Shown here: one piece after another, positions 1 through 9,282 of the stretch
Position numbering within the stretch: the first letter of the stretch is position 1
How the letters are laid out: each line of letters begins with the position of its first letter
Origin: Saprospiraceae bacterium
GTDB taxonomy: Bacteria > Bacteroidota > Bacteroidia > Chitinophagales > Saprospiraceae
Assembly: GCA_016711125.1 (NCBI GenBank)
Contig: JADJTQ010000006.1
Span: 248,001-312,000 of the forward strand
Length of the DNA stretch: 64,000 nucleotides
Direction: 5' to 3'
Notes under the pieces: model-generated
Databases searched by the model: none
What the model was told of the DNA's origin: nothing
Seen by the model: only the letters and a program-made list of their open reading frames with translations
Translations under genes and position numbers: made by a program

Positions 1-314
1 CCGGCATCTGCATTCTCAAATCCTATGGGAGCAAACCCTTCAACCGGCCCCTTGATAGATTCGAAATTGTTGGGATCGTGTTTTTCCAGCCAATGATCAA
101 AATACTGATGGCCTTTGTACTTGAGACTTCCAATCACCCCAGACCAGTCAAAACGGGCGGCCCGGTAATATCCTATCTCACTATTAGGCACATAGACCAG
201 AACTTCAAGGGCGTCATTCCTGATCGTTTCTGAAGGATATGTTTCCTGTGACTGCACATTGAATGCACATGTTAGACTAAAAATAAAAGCAAACCAGGTG
301 TTCTTAAAGATCAT
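1..314 (-). CDS. Secreted conserved protein, 3' part cut off by window edge
   Basis: The reading frame opens at ATG 314 and stays open to base 1, so only the first 104 or so codons are present. It begins with a signal peptide (a hydrophobic stretch ending around NVQSQ). After that comes a stretch with VYVPNSEIGYYRAARFDWSG and the words KGHQYFDHWLEKHDP and GPVEGF. I recall this pattern (YYR.xRFDWSG...KGHxYF...HDP...GPVE) from uncharacterised secreted proteins with a galactose-mutarotase-like fold, but cannot confirm it here. No catalytic residue can be assigned from this fragment. It is transcribed away from the aldo/keto reductase, leaving a divergent spacer of about 275 bases. Confidence 0.6.
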   Translation of the reverse strand, partial: MIFKNTWFAFIFSLTCAFNVQSQETYPSETIRNDALEVLVYVPNSEIGYYRAARFDWSGVIGSLKYKGHQYFDHWLEKHDPNNFESIKGPVEGFAPIGFENADA

Positions 315-590
315 TGATCATCAGATTTTTATAAACCTAAGATACTAAAAGGTACCATGACGGGTATCAAAATTTAGGATTATAGACCCAAGAGGATTTG
401 GAAATATGATTCATTACGGGGACTTAAATATCAAAATATATTATTTTGGTTTTCCTCATCTCTTTCGATTTATCCGGTTATTGGCCCAATAACTAGATCG
501 ACCACTTATTTTAATGCAGTTCCTTGAAGCTGACTCCATGAAGATTATGTTATTAATCTTACTTTTATCAAAGTCAAAGTATTGAGGCAT

Positions 591-1564
591 ATGAAATATC
601 GAAAACTTGGAAATACCGGTTTTTCCGTATCTGAAATCGGCTTTGGAGCATGGGCGATTGGTGGTGGTTGGGGTGAACAAAATGATGGTGATTCAAGAGA
701 AGCGCTGAATAAGGCCCTTGATTTGGGCGTTAATTTCATAGATACCGCGCAGGGCTACGGTAATGGTCGGAGCGAGAAAATAATCGCGGATATCTTAAAG
801 GATCGACCAGATAATGTCATAGTCGCAACCAAGATACCCCCGGTTTCGGGTCCGTGGCCCCCAAGTCCTTATTGTAAAATTGAGGATCGATACCCTGAAG
901 CCTATCTGCGAAAGAATTTGGAAGAAAGACTGTCATATCTAAAAACAGATTGTATTGATGTATTGCAGCTGCATACCTGGACCCGGGCCTGGAATCGCAA
1001 CCCACTGCGTTAAGGGTGCTAAAGGTTCTAAAGCAAGAAGGTAAGATCAGAGCTGTCGGCATTTCCACGCCCGAACATGATCAGAATAGCGTAATTGATT
1101 TGATGCGTGATGGTTATTTAGATGTGATTCAGGTGATTTATAATATTTTCGAGCAAGAGCCTGTTGCAGAAATCCTTCCCGTTGCCATTGAATGTAATGT
1201 AGGGGTTATTGTCAGAGTAGCTTTTGACGAGGGTGTCTTGACTGGAAAGTATTCGGCAGACACAAAATTTCCCGAAGGTGATTTTCGAAGACGCTATTTT
1301 GCCGGAGATCGTATTTCCCGAGCAGTTGCCCGAGTAACTAAAATCAAGGAAGAACTTGATGGCACCAATATTACCATGCCTCAGCTAGCATTAAGATTTG
1401 TCTTGGCTCATCCAGCTGTTAGCACCGTGATTGCAGGGATTCGAAACAGCGGGCAGGCAATTGCCAACGCGGGTGTTTCTGATCTTGATGCATTACCGGA
1501 TGAATTGGTAGAGCAGCTGCATAAACATAATTGGTTAAGGGGTTTCTGGTATAGTGGAAAGTGA
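591..1564 (+). CDS. Aldo/keto reductase, split by a one-base loss
   Basis: NAD(P)H-dependent oxidoreductase of the aldo/keto reductase superfamily (TIM barrel). The N-terminus MKYRKLGNTGFSVSEIGFGA is the family signature. Next come the catalytic-region words DLGVNFIDTAQGYGNGRSE (Asp and Tyr of the tetrad), VIVATKI (Lys) and DVLQLHTW (His). The second part has IRAVGIS and, near the end, STVIAGIRN, the cofactor-phosphate region. Frame 1 ends at TAA 1011. The protein continues in another frame from 1010, which needs one extra C in the CCC run at 1001-1003. ATG 591 is preferred to the TTG at 582 because it gives the canonical start. The physiological substrate is unknown. The break is probably a consensus error. 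Confidence 0.85.
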
Positions 1565-1942
1565 TTTCCCAAAGAAAAGACTAGGAAACAGAGAATGAGA
1601 AAGTAGTCTGAGAAAATACCGCTGCGAGCTCCATAGAACGTAGCTTTAAAATATTTCTGAAAGAATTGTCAAATAGATCTAACTTTCTCACACTTAAGGT
1701 CTGTAATCTAACTACGTAAATACGTTTGAAGTGCATGAGGTGGGGCATAAGGGTTTAATTTCTAATTCTGTGCAAGCTCTAAAGATGATTTGGAGAGATC
1801 CAAGTGCCGATACTTAAGCGTGTTAAGACGTAAACATGGTCGTTTTTTACGCCGAGATCTTTTAGCGGTAGCTCCTGCTTACCGGTTGTATTGAAGGAGC
1901 CCTTAGCGCAATATTCTTGCTTTATAAATTAATAATATCGAT
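1565..1942. other. Intergenic, no gene seen
   Basis: All frames on both strands are closed by frequent stops. There is no tRNA-like fold and no clear terminator. A TATTCTTG close to the downstream start (about 1913-1920) is one base off the Bacteroidota -7 consensus TAnnTTTG, so it is a weak promoter candidate for the lipoprotein gene that follows. Confidence 0.5.
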
Positions 1943-3529
1943 ATGAAATGGCTTACATCGTCGTTTATCTTAATGCTGATTGTCTTGATCACTTCTTGTA
2001 TCGTTTTAAATAATCGAGTTTCGGAGGTCAATCATGTAGATTATGCAACCAAATCTAATCTAAAGATCCACCTAAATAATGGATCCCTGGTGATCTCTCC
2101 GGATGGAATTGAAGTCAGTAATGCTGGTGACTCGACTTTTATCACTCCGGCTCTTGGAGCTACCATGTATGACCTGCATCGCAATCAATTGCAGATGCCT
2201 GCAAGAATCTGGTTAGACGAAGTAGTTTTTGTGGAAAATTACAGCAAAGAGATTTCCATTGCATCTTTACCCGGGACCGCAGCTGCTTTCACCGGGGGTG
2301 CAGCGCTCGCTGTTCTCATTTTTGGATCTTGCCCGACTTTTTATTCAACCCAGGGAGAATTTCCAGTTTTGGAAGGCGAAGGATTTAGCTATAGCATTGC
2401 TCCCCGGTTTGAGGAAGATGATCTGGATCGAATTATCTCTGGTGACAGTCAGGACGGTCTTTTTTCTTTAAGCATCCGAAATGAGGCCTGGGAAACTCAT
2501 TATATCAACCAGTTTAATCTGATATCGGTTGATCATCCACCTGGATTCGAGGCTTTTCCCACTTATGAAAGAAGCATGTTTTTTAAACAAAAAAAACAAG
2601 TCTTGTTGATGGGACCAACTGTTGAATCACTGGTGGTAAGGAGTAAATCTGGAAATAATATTTCTTCTCTAATTCAGGAACGCGATGAGCTTAGCTACCG
2701 GAGTGATGCAGCCTTGACCGATGCCATGGTGATCGATCCATCAGTCGAGGATTGGTTAGAACTGGAAGTTCAGGTTCCTGATGGAAAGAAAGAAGTCGTC
2801 ATCGGATTTAAGTTGCGTAATACACTTTTAAATTCATTGTTTTTTTATGAAATGCTACTTGATCGACAAAATTTTGAAGCCATTGATTGGATCGATAGTA
2901 AAAATTCAGAATTGATTTATGCCATGAATTTTTACCGGTGGTATACTTCGGTTTTTGGACTCAAGATTGACGTAGAGAAGAATGGAAAGTATGTGGAACA
3001 TGAGCGAATCGGCGATACCGGACCAAGTGCTTGGAATTATCTGGCATTTACCCTTCCGGTATATGGAAATGGAAAGCAAAAAATCAGATTGCGATTTATA
3101 CCAGATAATTGGGAAATTGATTGGATAGGTCTTAGTATGGAGGACCAGATGAAAACTACTATGCAGCCTTTGGAATTAATTGAAGTCATGCATCGTGGAA
3201 AACAAACTACAGCACACACAGCTGCTCAACTAGAGGAGGTAGATAAGGAGTATCTAGTGACTTCACCCGGCGAGGAATATAAGCTCAAATATGCGGTGCC
3301 TTCATTAGTGCAAGGAATGGAACGTACATATTTTATCCAATCCAGGGGATTTTATATGGAGTGGTTACGCAAGCATTGGTTAGAACCTGCGAATGGGGAG
3401 GAGATGCGTGAACCTTTGAAATTGAACCAGGAGTTAATCCGATCTTTGTATCAGAGTTGGGATAAAAAAAGAATAGATTTCGAACATGATTTTTTTAAAA
3501 CGATGGTTCCAATTAACGAGCTTAATTAA
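1943..3529 (+). CDS. Uncharacterised lipoprotein, 528 aa
   Basis: Function unknown. The N-terminus is a lipoprotein signal: hydrophobic LMLIVLITSC with the lipobox cysteine at about residue 19, followed by IVLNNRV. Around residues 110-130 lies a Gly/Ala-rich hydrophobic stretch, GGAALAVLIFGSCPTF. It is followed by YSTQGEFPVLEGEGFSYSIA and EEDDLDRI. I recall a similar 'SCP.xYS..G....EGE' segment in other Bacteroidota lipoproteins of unknown role. The rest is soluble with many Trp and Tyr residues and a WEIDWIGLSME segment, suggesting beta-rich structure. The next lipoprotein gene starts one base after this stop codon, so the two are very likely co-translated. It is probably anchored in the outer or inner membrane facing the periplasm. 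Confidence 0.7.
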   Translation: MKWLTSSFILMLIVLITSCIVLNNRVSEVNHVDYATKSNLKIHLNNGSLVISPDGIEVSNAGDSTFITPALGATMYDLHRNQLQMPARIWLDEVVFVENYSKEISIASLPGTAAAFTGGAALAVLIFGSCPTFYSTQGEFPVLEGEGFSYSIAPRFEEDDLDRIISGDSQDGLFSLSIRNEAWETHYINQFNLISVDHPPGFEAFPTYERSMFFKQKKQVLLMGPTVESLVVRSKSGNNISSLIQERDELSYRSDAALTDAMVIDPSVEDWLELEVQVPDGKKEVVIGFKLRNTLLNSLFFYEMLLDRQNFEAIDWIDSKNSELIYAMNFYRWYTSVFGLKIDVEKNGKYVEHERIGDTGPSAWNYLAFTLPVYGNGKQKIRLRFIPDNWEIDWIGLSMEDQMKTTMQPLELIEVMHRGKQTTAHTAAQLEEVDKEYLVTSPGEEYKLKYAVPSLVQGMERTYFIQSRGFYMEWLRKHWLEPANGEEMREPLKLNQELIRSLYQSWDKKRIDFEHDFFKTMVPINELN

Positions 3530-3530
3530 A

Positions 3531-4073
3531 ATGAATCGAACAAATGGGTTTTTGCTGGTTTTTTTGTTTCTGATCCAAAGTGGATGTTCCCCTAAATTTC
3601 CTCTCGCACACACACAGGGGGATCAGACCTATATACGAATGTTTGATGGATCTGGTATGAAGGCTGTTATTCTGGATGGAAATTTAGATCAACTTTGGAT
3701 CGAAAGCCAGGATACCCTTTATACTTTGGAAACTAAAAACATCGAATACATTAAAGTGAAAGGATATAATGAAACGCAGACCTTGGTTTACACCGCTTCG
3801 GGAGCACTTAGTTTGGCGGTGGGTTCGGTTGGGCTCATTACTCTGGATCCCTCTAGTTTCGCTTTTCTGGGTATCGGGGCTTTATGTACAATCGGTGCAG
3901 TGTCCAGCTCGAAGAAATACAGATTTAAACCATCTCAGATGGTTGACATTGGTAGAATAAAGTTACATTTTCAATATCCGCAGGGATTGACGGAAGAGCA
4001 GCATTCTCAAATTCTTCTTTACCATCGGCAAAGTGATTATTTACCGGTTGATCACACAGTAGGAGCCAATTGA
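3531..4073 (+). CDS. Uncharacterised small lipoprotein, 180 aa
   Basis: Starts at ATG 3531, one base after the stop of the larger lipoprotein. The earlier in-frame start at 3486 would add residues encoded inside the upstream gene and would spoil the signal peptide. The N-terminus MNRTNGFLLVFLFLIQSGC is a type II signal with Cys at about residue 19. Residues about 95-130 are a hydrophobic Gly/Ser-rich segment (SGALSLAVGSVGLITL, then FAFLGIGALCTIGAVSS), which could be one or two membrane helices. Before it lies a charged segment with repeated Asp-Leu/Tyr patterns. No known domain is recognised. The tight coupling and shared hydrophobic loop suggest that both lipoproteins act in one complex; this is inference. 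Confidence 0.65.
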   Translation: MNRTNGFLLVFLFLIQSGCSPKFPLAHTQGDQTYIRMFDGSGMKAVILDGNLDQLWIESQDTLYTLETKNIEYIKVKGYNETQTLVYTASGALSLAVGSVGLITLDPSSFAFLGIGALCTIGAVSSSKKYRFKPSQMVDIGRIKLHFQYPQGLTEEQHSQILLYHRQSDYLPVDHTVGAN

Positions 4074-4115
4074 GGAATTGTTTTATTATATTGGTAGACA
4101 TCTAAATCTGTGGGT

Positions 4116-5636
4116 ATGAAATCAATTAGTCAAACACTGGTCTTTATTGTTTTTCTTTTTTCAGAAAGTATAGTAGCTGTAGCTCAGGAAGCAGATTATT
4201 CTGCCTGTCTGGCATGTGAGGAGTTGCTAAGGTTGTTGCTTCCTGAAGTTTATAATTTGGAGTCCGAAATGATAGAAGAGAGTACCAGGTATTGCAGGTT
4301 ACAGGGGACAATAGGAAAAGAAATCAATTTTGAATTGTTGCTTCCGGCAAAATGGAATCAGAGATTTGTGATGGGTGGCGGCGGAGGCTTTGTTGGAAAT
4401 ATCCAAAATGCAGCCCGTCATAAAGTGCACGAAGGATATGCAACGGTGGGCACTGATACTGGGCATCAAGGTTCCGGTATTCAAGCAGATTGGGCCTATA
4501 ATAACATGGAACGTCAACTCAATTACGGCCATCTTGCTGTGCATCGTACCGCAGAAGTTGCCAAAGTGATCATCGAATTATATTATTGTCAGGCACCTAT
4601 CTTTAGCTATTTTATCGGTTGTTCCAGAGGTGGGGGACAGGCCATGCATGAAGCCCAAAGATATCCGGACGATTTTGATGGTATTGTGGCGGCAGCACCA
4701 GTTATAAGTTTCACCGCTACAGGAGCTGAATTTATTCAAAATAGTCAGGTTTTGTATCCGGATCCGAAGCAGTTGTCTACTGCAACGATATCTCCTAATC
4801 AGGTCAAATTACTACAGGAAGCAGTTTTGGCGCAATGTGATGATTTAGATGGTGTGACGGATCGTATCATCAATGATCCCAGGAAATGCAACTTCGATTT
4901 TTCGAAACTCCCTTCTTGTAAAACTGGAATACCCCTGGACCAGTGCTACTCGACTGAACAAATAGATGTGATCAAAGAGATCTACAAAGGACCGAAAGCT
5001 AATGGTGTGTCACTATATCCCGGATTTCCCGTAGGTGGTGAAAATGAACCTGGTGGTTGGATGAATTGGATTGTGGGACCGGATATGAACACTATGAAAT
5101 TGAACTTTCCCAATTTACATTTTGCCTTTGGTACGGAATTATGTAAGTATCTCATTTTTAATGATCCGGAATGGGATTATGCCTCATATGATTTTGCAAA
5201 TTTTCCGGAAGACGCTAAATATGCAGCGGCATATCTCGATGCTACTTCAACCGATTATTCGGCTTTTAAAAATCGAGGGGGCAAAATCATTTTTTCTCAT
5301 GGATGGAATGATCCTGCACTTTCCGCTTTCACTACCATCGAACATTATGAACAGGTAAAGGAGGTCGATCCTCAACTGGACGATTTCATGAAACTTTATC
5401 TATTACCTGGAGTCTTGCATTGTGGTGGAGGACCTGGTCCTGATCAGGCCGATTGGGTAGAAGTTGTCAGAAAGTGGGTTGAAAATAAGCAAACTCCCGA
5501 AAAGATAGTTGTCTCTAAATTTAATGACGGAGCACTTAAAATGAGCCGCCCTGTTTTTCCATTTCCATCAGTAGCTCAGTATGACGGGAAGGGAGATCCG
5601 AATGTAGAAAGTAGTTATTTGAAAAGATCCAATTAG
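4116..5636 (+). CDS. Tannase/feruloyl-esterase family hydrolase
   Basis: Secreted serine esterase of the tannase and feruloyl esterase family, which cleaves ester bonds of gallate, ferulate or similar plant phenolics. A signal peptide (about 24 residues ending VAVAQ) is followed by the alpha/beta-hydrolase core. MGGGGGFVGN and ATVGTDTGHQG are family landmarks. The nucleophile elbow IGCSRGGGQA lies at about residue 169, with the Cys next to the Ser that is typical of the family. The acid is in FSHGWNDPALS and the histidine in GVLHCGGGPGPD, also next to Cys, so the CS-D-HC arrangement is intact. The length of about 506 residues is usual. ATG 4116 is preferred to GTG 4110. It starts 42 bases after the small lipoprotein and may share its transcript. 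Substrate not predictable. Confidence 0.88.
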   Translation: MKSISQTLVFIVFLFSESIVAVAQEADYSACLACEELLRLLLPEVYNLESEMIEESTRYCRLQGTIGKEINFELLLPAKWNQRFVMGGGGGFVGNIQNAARHKVHEGYATVGTDTGHQGSGIQADWAYNNMERQLNYGHLAVHRTAEVAKVIIELYYCQAPIFSYFIGCSRGGGQAMHEAQRYPDDFDGIVAAAPVISFTATGAEFIQNSQVLYPDPKQLSTATISPNQVKLLQEAVLAQCDDLDGVTDRIINDPRKCNFDFSKLPSCKTGIPLDQCYSTEQIDVIKEIYKGPKANGVSLYPGFPVGGENEPGGWMNWIVGPDMNTMKLNFPNLHFAFGTELCKYLIFNDPEWDYASYDFANFPEDAKYAAAYLDATSTDYSAFKNRGGKIIFSHGWNDPALSAFTTIEHYEQVKEVDPQLDDFMKLYLLPGVLHCGGGPGPDQADWVEVVRKWVENKQTPEKIVVSKFNDGALKMSRPVFPFPSVAQYDGKGDPNVESSYLKRSN

Positions 5637-5924
5637 AAAAGAAGCGGCCCATTGCATGGCTCAACTAAAGACGGACTTCGGACTTATGGCCTCTAGTAGA
5701 GTATGCAGAGATCGCAGAGTTTTTGGGTGGTGGAATACTTTTAGCCTCTGACCTCCAGCTTCGGACTCCGACCTTATTGCCTCTCCCAGAGTACGAAGAG
5801 TTTTTTATCAAATTTGAACTATCAAAATAATTCACCTAGCAATTAAAGATATAGAGTTGTTACCTGAATTTGTAAATGATGCCTTAGTAGTATAAACTCC
5901 TATGGAATTTTTTTTAATCGACTT
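5637..5924. repeat. Spacer with TTCGGACTTC-type simple repeats
   Basis: No gene. The first 150 bases hold imperfect copies of a CTTCGGACT/CTCCGACCT motif interleaved with GCCTCT...AGAGTA words. The same kind of low-complexity text recurs at about 7128-7260. After about 5800 the sequence turns strongly AT-rich and continues into the decayed hydrolase gene. Confidence 0.5.
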
Positions 5925-6858
5925 ATGATGATCTCTGGATTTCTAACAAAGTTCTTTTCTTTTGCAGGATTTTTACTTATCGCTAGAGGGATTTTTACAA
6001 AAATAATTAATAAGTATAAAATATTAATTGCATTCGTTTTTTTTGGCGTATTGCTATTTCTTTTTTTAGATTTTTTTATTGCAATTTGCCTGATAATTAC
6101 GGAGTAGTCGACTATCAACTATTTCTCTCAAGCGAGCAGAAAAGTCCCTTGATTGTAGGTTTTGGTGGAAGTGAGGGAGGAATGGTTTACGCCGGTATAG
6201 AGACCCATGATTTAAGGGATAGTCTTCTTGTTTTGGGTTACCATTTTCTCGCAGTAGGCTACTTCGGTACTCCCGCTACACCAAAAGACTGGACAGAATT
6301 TCTCTTGATGCAATTCATGATACAATTAAGAGCATCAGCCAACATCCGTTGATTGACGATCACCGAATTGCTATTTTTGGAGGGTCAAGAGGTGGCGAAC
6401 TCGTCCTTAACCTTGCTTCCAGATACGATGATATTGGTGCTGTGATAGCAATTGTGCCATCCAATGTAAGCCTTCCATCAAAGTTTGGTTGGGGCGAGAC
6501 TTCCTCATGGACATTTGAACAAGAAGAAATACCCTATATTTCAGCGAATGCTGAATCGAAAGAACTCTTAGATAAGGGTGATTTTTATAGCGGATTTAGT
6601 ATGATGCTGCAAAACCAAGAGGATTTCATTGAATCTTAATTAAAAGTCGAAAACATAAATTCACCTGTCCTTTTAATTTCAGCTACTCTGGATGATGTTT
6701 GGCCCTCTACTTTGATGTGTGACAAAATAATAGAGAGACTTAATGGGAACAATTTTCAATTTTTTTATAAACACCTAGAATTACAGGGCGGTCATGCTGA
6801 ATTCACAAGAAATTATGGATTGATCTTTGAATTCTTAAATCAATATTTTCCTAATTGA
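5925..6858 (+). pseudogene. Decayed alpha/beta hydrolase, acyl-CoA thioester hydrolase (BAAT C-terminal) type
   Basis: Pieces of one hydrolase can be followed through three frames. The middle part has IVGFGGSEGGM and RIAIFGGSRGGELVLNLAS (nucleophile elbow GGSRGG). The last part has SPVLLISATLDDVWPSTL (acid) and LQGGHAEF (histidine), as in the BAAT C-terminal family that hydrolyses or transfers acyl groups. Lesions: a one-base loss near 6301, where restoring frame gives SLDAIHDTIKSISQHPLIDD, and an in-frame TAA at 6637-6639 followed by 73 more good codons to TGA 6858. The apparent N-terminus (5925-6107) is a hydrophobic, very AT-rich stretch in another frame with no proper start joining it. 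The in-frame stop makes real decay likelier than a read error. Local base composition is much more AT-rich than its neighbours, so it may be acquired DNA. Confidence 0.7.
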
Positions 6859-7248
6859 AAGCTGATGACAAAAGGTAAAGGCATACAAACGGAATGTGTT
6901 CGGCTTTTTATCAACAAGGCGGAATAGATCATCTTCTACATTCCTGGCTTCCGACTTCCTTCTTCGGTCTTCCGATAAGGTGTCACCCCCTAGCCTGGCA
7001 TTGGCTTTCGTTCAGGTGCGACACCTTTCTTGCAAACCGGCGGAATAGATCCGCCGCTACACCTCCCGGCTTCCCCCGCCCGCTGAAGCCTTCTCTGATC
7101 GCCAAAACTTTAGTGACGGCGAGGCGAAGAAGGGCGACTTCGGACTTCGGTCTTTTAGCTTCCGACTTCCCCCTAAAGATGTCACCCCTTGCTCAGCACA
7201 TTGTCTTGTCCTCAGGCACGACACCTTACTCCCTTCCGTCTTCGGTCT
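6859..7248. repeat. Repeat-dense spacer between convergent genes
   Basis: No real gene; the open frame here is made of repeat sequence. It contains two copies of the GGCGGAATAGATC element (6918-6933 degenerate, 7039-7055 perfect palindrome GGCGGAATAGATCCGCC). It also contains two copies of a different element of about 51 bases bounded by AAGGTGTC and GACACCTT (6977-7027 and 7176-7227). Several CTTCCGACTTC/CTTCGGTCTT simple repeats fill the rest. The GGCGGA element recurs as a cluster at 55827-56039. Confidence 0.7.
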
Positions 7249-8332
7249 TCAAACTTCCTGGCCTAACATAAGCCAGGCCTTTAGGAAAGCATCAATGTTG
7301 CCATCGAGCACACCAATCGTATCACTGGTCTGATGTTGGGTACGATGATCTTTAACCCGTCGGTCGTCCAGAACATAACTTCTGATTTGCGATCCCCATT
7401 CGTTTTTCATCTTGGTTGCTTCCACTTTGTCCCGTTCAGCTCGTTGCTTTTCTAGCTCCAACTCATAGATACGCGACTTGAGCATTTGAATCGCTTTATC
7501 ACGGTTCATATGTTGCGACCGCTCTTCCTGACATTCGACAACCAGACCGGTTGGGAGATGTCTTACCCTCACTGCCGATTCAGTTTTATTGACATGCTGG
7601 CCTCCGGCCCCACTACTCCTGAAAGTATCCCAGTCAAGATCAGCAGGATTGACTTCAACTACAATTCGGTCGTCAATCATTGGGTGTACGAACACGGAAG
7701 CGAAAGACGTCATCCGTTTGCCTTGGGAATTAAACGGGCTCACCCGCACCAGGCGATGTACACCATTCTCACCTTTCAACAGGCCATAGGCATAATCTCC
7801 CTTAATTTCCATTGAGACTGACTTTAGACCAGCAACATCACCATCTACCCGGGTTAATTCAGATACCTTATACCCATTTTTTTCTGCCCACATGATATAC
7901 ATCCTCAACAACATCGCCGTCCAATCGCAACTTTCAGTACCTCCTGCACCGGCGTTAATCTCTAAAATGCACCCTAGTTCATCTTCTGGATTATTTAAAG
8001 TAGACCTAAACTCGACATCATCCAGTTTATCGATCGCCAATTGGTAAGCCTTTTCGAGTTCTTCTTCTGAGACTTCTCCTTCCCTAAGAAATTCAAACAG
8101 AACTTCGACATCGTCAACCAGAGCTTGGGCATCATTATATGATCTGATCCAATTCTTTAGTAGTCCAATCTCTTTAAGGGTCGCTTCTGCTTGTTTTGGA
8201 TCATTCCAAAAGTTGGGATCCAAAGTCATCTGCTCCTTATCTTTTATCGTAAATTGCCGGTTATCGACGTCAAAGATACCTCCTAAGAGAACCTAGTCGG
8301 TTCTTCATGGCTTGTAGTTGTTCTATAGTCAT
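7249..8332 (-). CDS. prfB: Peptide chain release factor 2, with programmed +1 frameshift
   Basis: Class I release factor that recognises UGA and UAA and triggers peptide release on the ribosome. Translation starts at ATG 8332 (MTIEQLQAMKNRLGSLRRYL), meets an in-frame TGA at 8272-8270 and shifts +1 on CTT to continue LDVDNRQFTIKDKEQMTLDP to the stop at 7249. The total of 1084 bases equals 361 codons plus one base, as expected. The SPF tripeptide that reads the stop codon is present (VRVSPFNSQGKR), as is the catalytic GGQ motif (SSGAGGQHVNKTESAV). It is last in a minus-strand set after nrnA and the FKBP gene. Regulation is autogenous: low RF2 slows termination at the internal UGA and favours the shift. 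A caller that ignores the shift would report a product lacking the N-terminal part. Confidence 0.97.
8269..8284 (-). promoter_or_regulatory. prfB recoding site (internal SD, slippery CTT, UGA)
   Basis: Read on the minus strand this is AGGAGGTATCTTTGAC. AGGAGG (8284-8279) is a perfect anti-Shine-Dalgarno match, three bases (TAT) upstream of the CTT slip codon. The UGA stop follows (8272-8270) with C as the next base, a weak termination context. This matches the classical bacterial prfB recoding site. It is the one frameshift in the window that is clearly biological. Confidence 0.97.
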
Positions 8333-8394
8333 GTTTAATGGATTATAAATTAGTTTGAAATAATGCCTGGCTGATCAACAATGCTGATCAATAT

Positions 8395-9282
8395 TTAGTT
8401 TATAGCGGCGAGCTGGACTAAGAAGTATAACGGCGTATTGCCTGGAATTTCCAAGTAACCTGATTCACCATAACCGAGCGCTGGAGGAATAAACAACGAG
8501 GCGACTGTACCTTCATTAATGATAGCAATAGCTTCGTCCCAACCTTTAATTGCGCGACCTTGACCCAATGGAAACTGATAGGGTTCGCCTTGGTCGTACG
8601 AGTTATCGAAAGACTTACCATCCATGAATGTTCCATAGTACTGAACGCTCACCATGTCTCCACTTTTTGGAATTTCACCAGAGCCTTGTTCATGTACAAA
8701 ATATTCCAGTCCACTGGCTGTCTTCTGCAAATTAGATAAGCTACCGGCTTTATAGTCAGCGAGAGCCTTCTCAGCCATAGCTACCACTTCTGGTTTTCTG
8801 GCACGGGTGGCTTCCATATCTGACTGACGTTCGTCCATTACCGCTTGCATCTCTGCTTTAAACTCCTCATCAGTTTTAATCTCAATAAATTTCAGATCAT
8901 ATTCGATGACTTTGATATTGGCAAAAGCCGGAGGGACGTCCTCGAGCGAGTCCAAAGGGAAATAAAGGGTAACGCTATCGCCTTCGGCCATCATAGCGAG
9001 AGCATCAACAATAATGGGTGTTTCGGGGGTGTATTCTTCTTCGGCGGGAATTCTGATGCGTGGTATTTGGTCGGATCCATAGCTTGTATTCATGATTGAA
9101 TCCTGATGACGCATCACTATTTGAAAGTAAGCGTATTCACCGGGAGCTGGTTTAACACCATTTGTTGAGACATGCCGCTCAAGACGATACCCTCTTCGGG
9201 TGAGTTCCTGACTTGCTTGCTGGCTACATGCAGTTACAAGGGCTAGCATACATATTATAAAGAAAGATTGCTGAAATTTCAT
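8395..9282 (-). CDS. FKBP-type peptidyl-prolyl cis-trans isomerase lipoprotein
   Basis: Periplasmic or surface-tethered proline isomerase. The N-terminus is a lipoprotein signal (IICMLALVTAC, Cys at about residue 19). Residues about 35-130 resemble an FKBP-like N-terminal half, with ARKPEVVAMAEKALADYK as a helical linker. The C-terminal 105 residues are a clear FKBP domain: GDMVSVQYYGTFMDGKSFDN, the IKGWDEAIAIINEG segment and IPPALGYGESG, ending in FLVQLAAIN. Its ATG overlaps the restored stop of nrnA as ATGA (9282-9279), so the two are translationally coupled. It likely assists folding of exported proteins; the partner is unknown. Confidence 0.9.
   Translation of the reverse strand: MKFQQSFFIICMLALVTACSQQASQELTRRGYRLERHVSTNGVKPAPGEYAYFQIVMRHQDSIMNTSYGSDQIPRIRIPAEEEYTPETPIIVDALAMMAEGDSVTLYFPLDSLEDVPPAFANIKVIEYDLKFIEIKTDEEFKAEMQAVMDERQSDMEATRARKPEVVAMAEKALADYKAGSLSNLQKTASGLEYFVHEQGSGEIPKSGDMVSVQYYGTFMDGKSFDNSYDQGEPYQFPLGQGRAIKGWDEAIAIINEGTVASLFIPPALGYGESGYLEIPGNTPLYFLVQLAAIN

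Noticed and set aside
582..590. TTG start for the aldo/keto reductase
   Set aside because: ATG 591 gives the canonical MKYRKLGNTG start.
6894..7271. 125-codon frame on the plus strand
   Set aside because: It is built from repeat units and simple CTTCGG text and runs into the end of prfB.
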